The notes beneath the pieces are model-generated. The model searched no databases, had not been told where the DNA came from, and was given only the letters and a program-made list of their open reading frames with translations. This document shows positions 60,101-64,000 of a stretch of 64,000 nucleotides of DNA, piece after piece (the first letter of the stretch is position 1; every line of letters starts with the position of its first letter). The translations under genes and the position numbers were made by a program. The DNA comes from Coprinopsis marcescibilis (lineage: Eukaryota; Basidiomycota; Agaricomycetes; Agaricales; Psathyrellaceae): assembly GCA_004369085.1 (NCBI GenBank), contig ML210160.1:242532-306531 (forward strand), in the 5' to 3' direction.

Positions 60101-61961
60101 AGCGTCATTCCGACACGTACCTTATCCAGCAGATGTGATCTGGCAACGGGTAACTAGGACGTCCTGAGTGCGTCCAAGCTCGAAGATGCACCAAAGAGAT
60201 TCCCGTTTTAAGACGGCACTTGACCCTAAACACTGAGATTGTGTTCACGCCAAGCCAGATACAACGGTGGGCAATTCAGCAAATTTCTGACCCGTTATGA
60301 GCCATACTGTTTTTTCTTTTTTTTCGTCGGAGTCCAAAGCGATGCAGTTGAAGCTCCGGCGCATCCCGCCCAACCGTCGGTGCAGTGCAATGCTCTGCAT
60401 GGAAGCAGGCAGAAACAAAGACAGCTCACGACATGACGGGCAGGTGGAGTACATTTGTCACCAACTGTCGGGTCTTGGTTGTCCTGGGGGTGGAACTGCT
60501 CAGAAGACTCAGGGAAATCCAAAGGAACCACATTCAGCTGGCTCAGATTCCAATCTTGCTTACCACTTACTGACACCCGTCACTTGGGCACGCGGCCAAC
60601 ACGTTGCAGGTGTACTCGGGTGGCACGCGCCATTCTCGGCAATTGACAGAAGGAAATCCCCACAGGTACGTATGCCCGCACCTCCTCCGCCTAGTCCACT
60701 TTTTCCGGTCTGGCGAAAAATAGGTTTTGGCCTCCATATTATAGATTTGAGATTGTTCTCAGATGGTTACTGGAACTTTCTCTATTGGTCTGAACCCTTT
60801 GCCCAGGGCTAAAACATTCGTGTCTGGGCGGGACACGACGCTGGATGGGTTTTACAGCCTCTCCTCCGGATCCGACCCCGAAGCACTGCCGTGTGTTCTG
60901 TAAGGAATCTTCTGGGTATGTATGGAACTCCTCCCTTGAGGCAAGACCTATACACTCTACACCTTGTAGGAGGTTGACAGCGGTGCCACCGGCTGGGATG
61001 AGGATTCGTTGCGTGAATGGTAGGGGCGATGATGGCAATAGCCAAAGCACCCGCCTATCATCCAGAAAAGGGCAAAAGAAAGATACATCTTCCTTTTGCG
61101 GAGATGTGATATGCGAGTGCCAACAATCCGAACCTTCGGGGAGTAAGAAACTGTTGAACCCGCCGTTGTATCTCGGGGACCTCTCGGACGACATTCCCCT
61201 GCACATCTCTCGATCAGGACATGCATTGGAAAGGAGAAGCCACAATCGTTCAAGTCGTGGCAAAATCATAACACTAGCTTTGTCCTAACAATAGACCACC
61301 AGAAGGGTAACGCAACTCATCCGCGATCTAAGGCGCTTGTCCTGGAAATTTCCTAGATCTGGCCTGTATGTTCCCCAATCAAGAGCGGGGCACAAGATCA
61401 TTTCAACGCGCGACGAACTTTGGTCCTGAATCTTGTATGATTTGTTATCGAGATAGACCATTCCCAGACTTCTGCTGTTTCCAACTGTGGCGAAGTCCCT
61501 GCTGATCTTTGGGGTAATGAGTGAGTGGGTGATGCGAAGGAGGCGACAAGGAAAATCTCGAGGCTTTACCAGCCCCGTTTAGCTTTCATGATCAGAAGAA
61601 GACACAGTGAAACGCTCAATCACGCGTTCTATCTTCATCTGAGATTGCTTCCTCCAGGCAGGGTGAGAACCTTGATCATCCTCCGACGTCTGGTATTAGA
61701 TGGTCTTGCTACGATTAAACATAACCCCAATCTGAGGCACCGTACCATCGGGGCAATGCACAGCTGGTCCGGATTACCACCTCTCCCACACCGATTCGGT
61801 GCGCTATGGCTCGGGAAAACAGGCCTATTTCCAGAAAAAACATTTTACCTATGCAAGGGCGCTTCCGAGGCCGTGTAGCTATAAAGAGGGCAGTGATGAG
61901 AATCGGAACGGCAGTTGATCACCCTCCCCCCCCTCCTTAGTGCACATCCTATTGCCTCCTC
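57190..61961. other. Long interval without a supportable gene
   Basis: In about 4.8 kb I find no domain and no chain of exons with consistent phases. The longest open frames are 158 codons (58080-58556 plus), 140 codons (58421-58843 plus), 171 codons (60297-60812 plus) and 176 codons (60739-61269 minus). They overlap others on the opposite strand and look like chance or decayed sequence. No terminal inverted or long direct repeats were noticed. Confidence 0.4.
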
Positions 61962-64000
61962 ATGACGCCCCACATTCTCAACGATAGTATGGATGTTGAT
62001 GAGCACGACGAGGACAACATTACCATCGAAATCCAGTGTGAAGGCCCATCGGGGGATGCCGAGAATCAAGCAACGGAGGTCACCGGCACTAGCGCGACGG
62101 CAAATGTTGATGGGTGCGTGTTTTGCTGGAGATCCCTTTGTCGTCGACATAATGTACTCAACCTCGTGTTCAACATCATAAAGTCTCCCAGGTCCAATCG
62201 ACGCTGTTCATAACTTCTTTTCAACGGACGACTGGGACGATTCGGGCTTTCCTAGGCTGCAGAATTGGGAATTGCTTGGGGTTGGGCTGAGTAAGTCAGG
62301 GTGCCATCTTCGTCCCGGGCGTTAAGTGCAGCTTTGACCTGATTCTTATCGTTTTCAGGCTATCTCACATCCCCAGGCTCGTCACCGCCCAGTACTCCGC
62401 CCATTGGTTCGTCGAATACTACCCCGGAGTCAGGTACGCCGACTGGAATCTGTTGATGCCTCTGACAATGGCCTAAACTGCAACCGTCATATAGGCGACT
62501 TCTACCTGGGATATGAGTTTGAAGACCACGACCGGTCTGCAGTGTCGGATTCTGAATACTATTTGAATAACACGGAGTACCAAGACATCCAAGGCCGGTG
62601 CTACGCCCTCGAAGGCGCCCTCCCAGGCTTGCTCACTGCTGCGCCGTTTGGCTACGAGTTTCGAAAAGACGGCTCCGCCCACCGCTTCTCAGCTTTAGAA
62701 GAAGACCCACCATCCGTACTTTGGTCTGGTTCAGTGCCCCCATCGAGAACAGTGCTCTCACCATTCGCCTCCCCTGGGACTCTTTCCGAACCACTTCCGG
62801 AGATCGACGCCGAGAGACTACTACCAGCCAAGAAGAACCGAGGAAATCGGCGCCGCAAGAGCACCATTCAACAGTCCACTCGAAACTCTGCCAAATCGCA
62901 AAAGAGAGCAGGCAAGAAGAAGATGGAGTCCCCTCGTGGTTCCCCATCGTTTGTCCGCAATATGAAACTCCCAGAGCGCTACCACACGTCTCCCGGGAGT
63001 GACCAGCGGTTCGAAGATGGATCCCGCAAACCGGGGCATCGATATACTCGATCGGCAACAATCCCTTCTCGCCGCGACTCCAATATTAGCGGCTCCCCCG
63101 ACCCGCGCGCAGCATCCCCATCGCTTGTCCAGCGAAGGGTTTCCGACATTCGACATCGCTCCAGGTCTATCAGTCCAATCACACCTCCCGTCGACCTCCC
63201 ATACACTCGCCGCGAGCGGCCTTCCAGCCGGTCAAGGGGCACTACTCTCCCCGATGTTTCATCAATCCTCAACCCGTCGTCCTCCCACTTGGCTAGCCCG
63301 TCGCGCACTTCCTTTACCCACTCTCCTGTGCAGACGCACTTCCCTTTGCGTAACGCCAGCTTTGATGAACAGACTTCACGAAGAAGGAATCTAAGGACAT
63401 CTGTTATGTCCGTTATCTCTGTTTCCTTCAAGGATTCGGCTATGAGGACTGGTGCCGGCGAATCTTCAGGTGAAACGGAGGATTCAACGTCGGACCACAG
63501 CGAGATCTCCCCCCGAGTTGGCACACATATTCGCCCTGCCCCAGCACGAGTCTACAGTGACCCCGCGGTTGGTCGTTATGGTAGGTCCGACCCACTTGGT
63601 CAACTGAATTAAACGACTGATCATACCACTATTCAGATACTCGCCGACACTCTTATCCCAGTCCAATTGACTCCCTGCTCCCATCCGACCCGATCTCTCG
63701 ACGCACCAGCCCTCGCAGGGGCTCCCTTTTAGGCCAATCTCGTCAGGAAGACTATCAAACACGAGAAGAAAGCTTGCAGCTCCAGAGCCAAGCTCCATTC
63801 CTTGCACCAATCGCAGGGCCCAGCGACTTAACCCTCCCCCCTCTGGATTTTGGAAACATCTCCAAGACTAGAAATGCAGCAGCTTTTAGCGCACCAGTTC
63901 CAGTTATCGGGTCTCGTGGGCCCAACACATACGAGCCAGTTGTGGATCAAGCGGATGACGAGTACGACGACGACGTGTCAGACGACGACGGCGACGACGA
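61962..64000 (+). CDS. Serine-rich protein, partial at right edge
   Basis: Unknown function. Exon one (ATG at 61962) gives an acidic start MTPHILNDSMDVDEHDEDN. Splicing to an acceptor after CATAAAG continues PGPIDAVHNFFSTDDWDDSG, LQNWELLGVGL. Then come SYLTSPGSSPPSTPPIGSS and, after a further intron ending CATATAG, GDFYLGYEFEDHD. The long exon is rich in Ser, Arg and Pro (for example PSFVRNMKLPERYHTSPGSD, RSRSISPITPPVDLPY). After an intron near 63580 the reading goes on TRRHSYPSPIDSLLPSDPIS and LAPIAGPSDLTLPPLDF, and runs into an Asp-rich tract at the edge. The visible part is probably a disordered N-terminal region of a larger protein. Confidence 0.7.

Noticed and set aside
60739..61269. 176-codon open frame on the minus strand
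   Set aside because: A similar-length open frame overlaps on the plus strand; no domain, no splice partner and no conserved motif in either.

Overview
The window looks like nuclear DNA from a basidiomycete fungus, most likely an Agaricomycete (mushroom or wood/litter decayer). The coding regions are broken by many introns of about 48-70 bases with GT..AG ends and CTAAC/CTGAC-like branch points. Genes are close-packed on both strands, and there is an AA9 lytic polysaccharide monooxygenase with a cellulose-binding tail, a series of P450s and phi-type glutathione transferases, an ADP1-type ABC transporter and a Crinkler-like gene. No bacterial operons, CRISPR arrays, rRNA or confident tRNA genes were seen. 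Gene models below were spliced by eye, so exon ends are proposals.

1-16 kb is mostly housekeeping. It holds a PLP-homeostasis protein (YBL036C/YggS family), the secreted AA9-CBM1 enzyme, an unknown serine-rich protein, the ALG12 mannosyltransferase of N-glycan assembly, the palmitoyltransferase PFA4 (which appears to need a one-nucleotide exon), an HMG-box protein, the GINS subunit PSF1 and a C6orf136-like protein.

15.6-20.4 kb is an unstable block. A roughly 580-base segment carrying the 3' end of the C6orf136-like gene plus downstream DNA occurs twice. Between the copies lie a Crinkler-like gene (two ubiquitin-like N-terminal modules plus a kinase-like domain) and the decayed remains of a second Crinkler module.

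20.6-33 kb is a detoxification/secondary-metabolism stretch: three related P450 genes (the first perhaps damaged at its 3' end), one phi-like glutathione transferase and an alpha-crystallin-domain protein.

33-46.3 kb holds a MARVEL-like tetraspan protein, a large low-complexity protein, a possible small hypothetical gene, a UPF0014 (FetB/ALS3-like) permease, a lactonase-type beta-propeller protein and a tiny secreted peptide ending in a CGRWPFPPCW tail.

47-57.2 kb is a second detoxification block: two recently duplicated glutathione transferases flank a zinc-type-alcohol-dehydrogenase-like reductase, followed by an ADP1-like ABCG transporter with a cysteine-rich EGF-like ectodomain. P450 oxidation, glutathione conjugation, reduction and export could form a functional series, but that link is an inference from proximity and family roles.

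57.2-62 kb has no gene I can support. The right edge cuts a serine-rich protein with acidic tracts.
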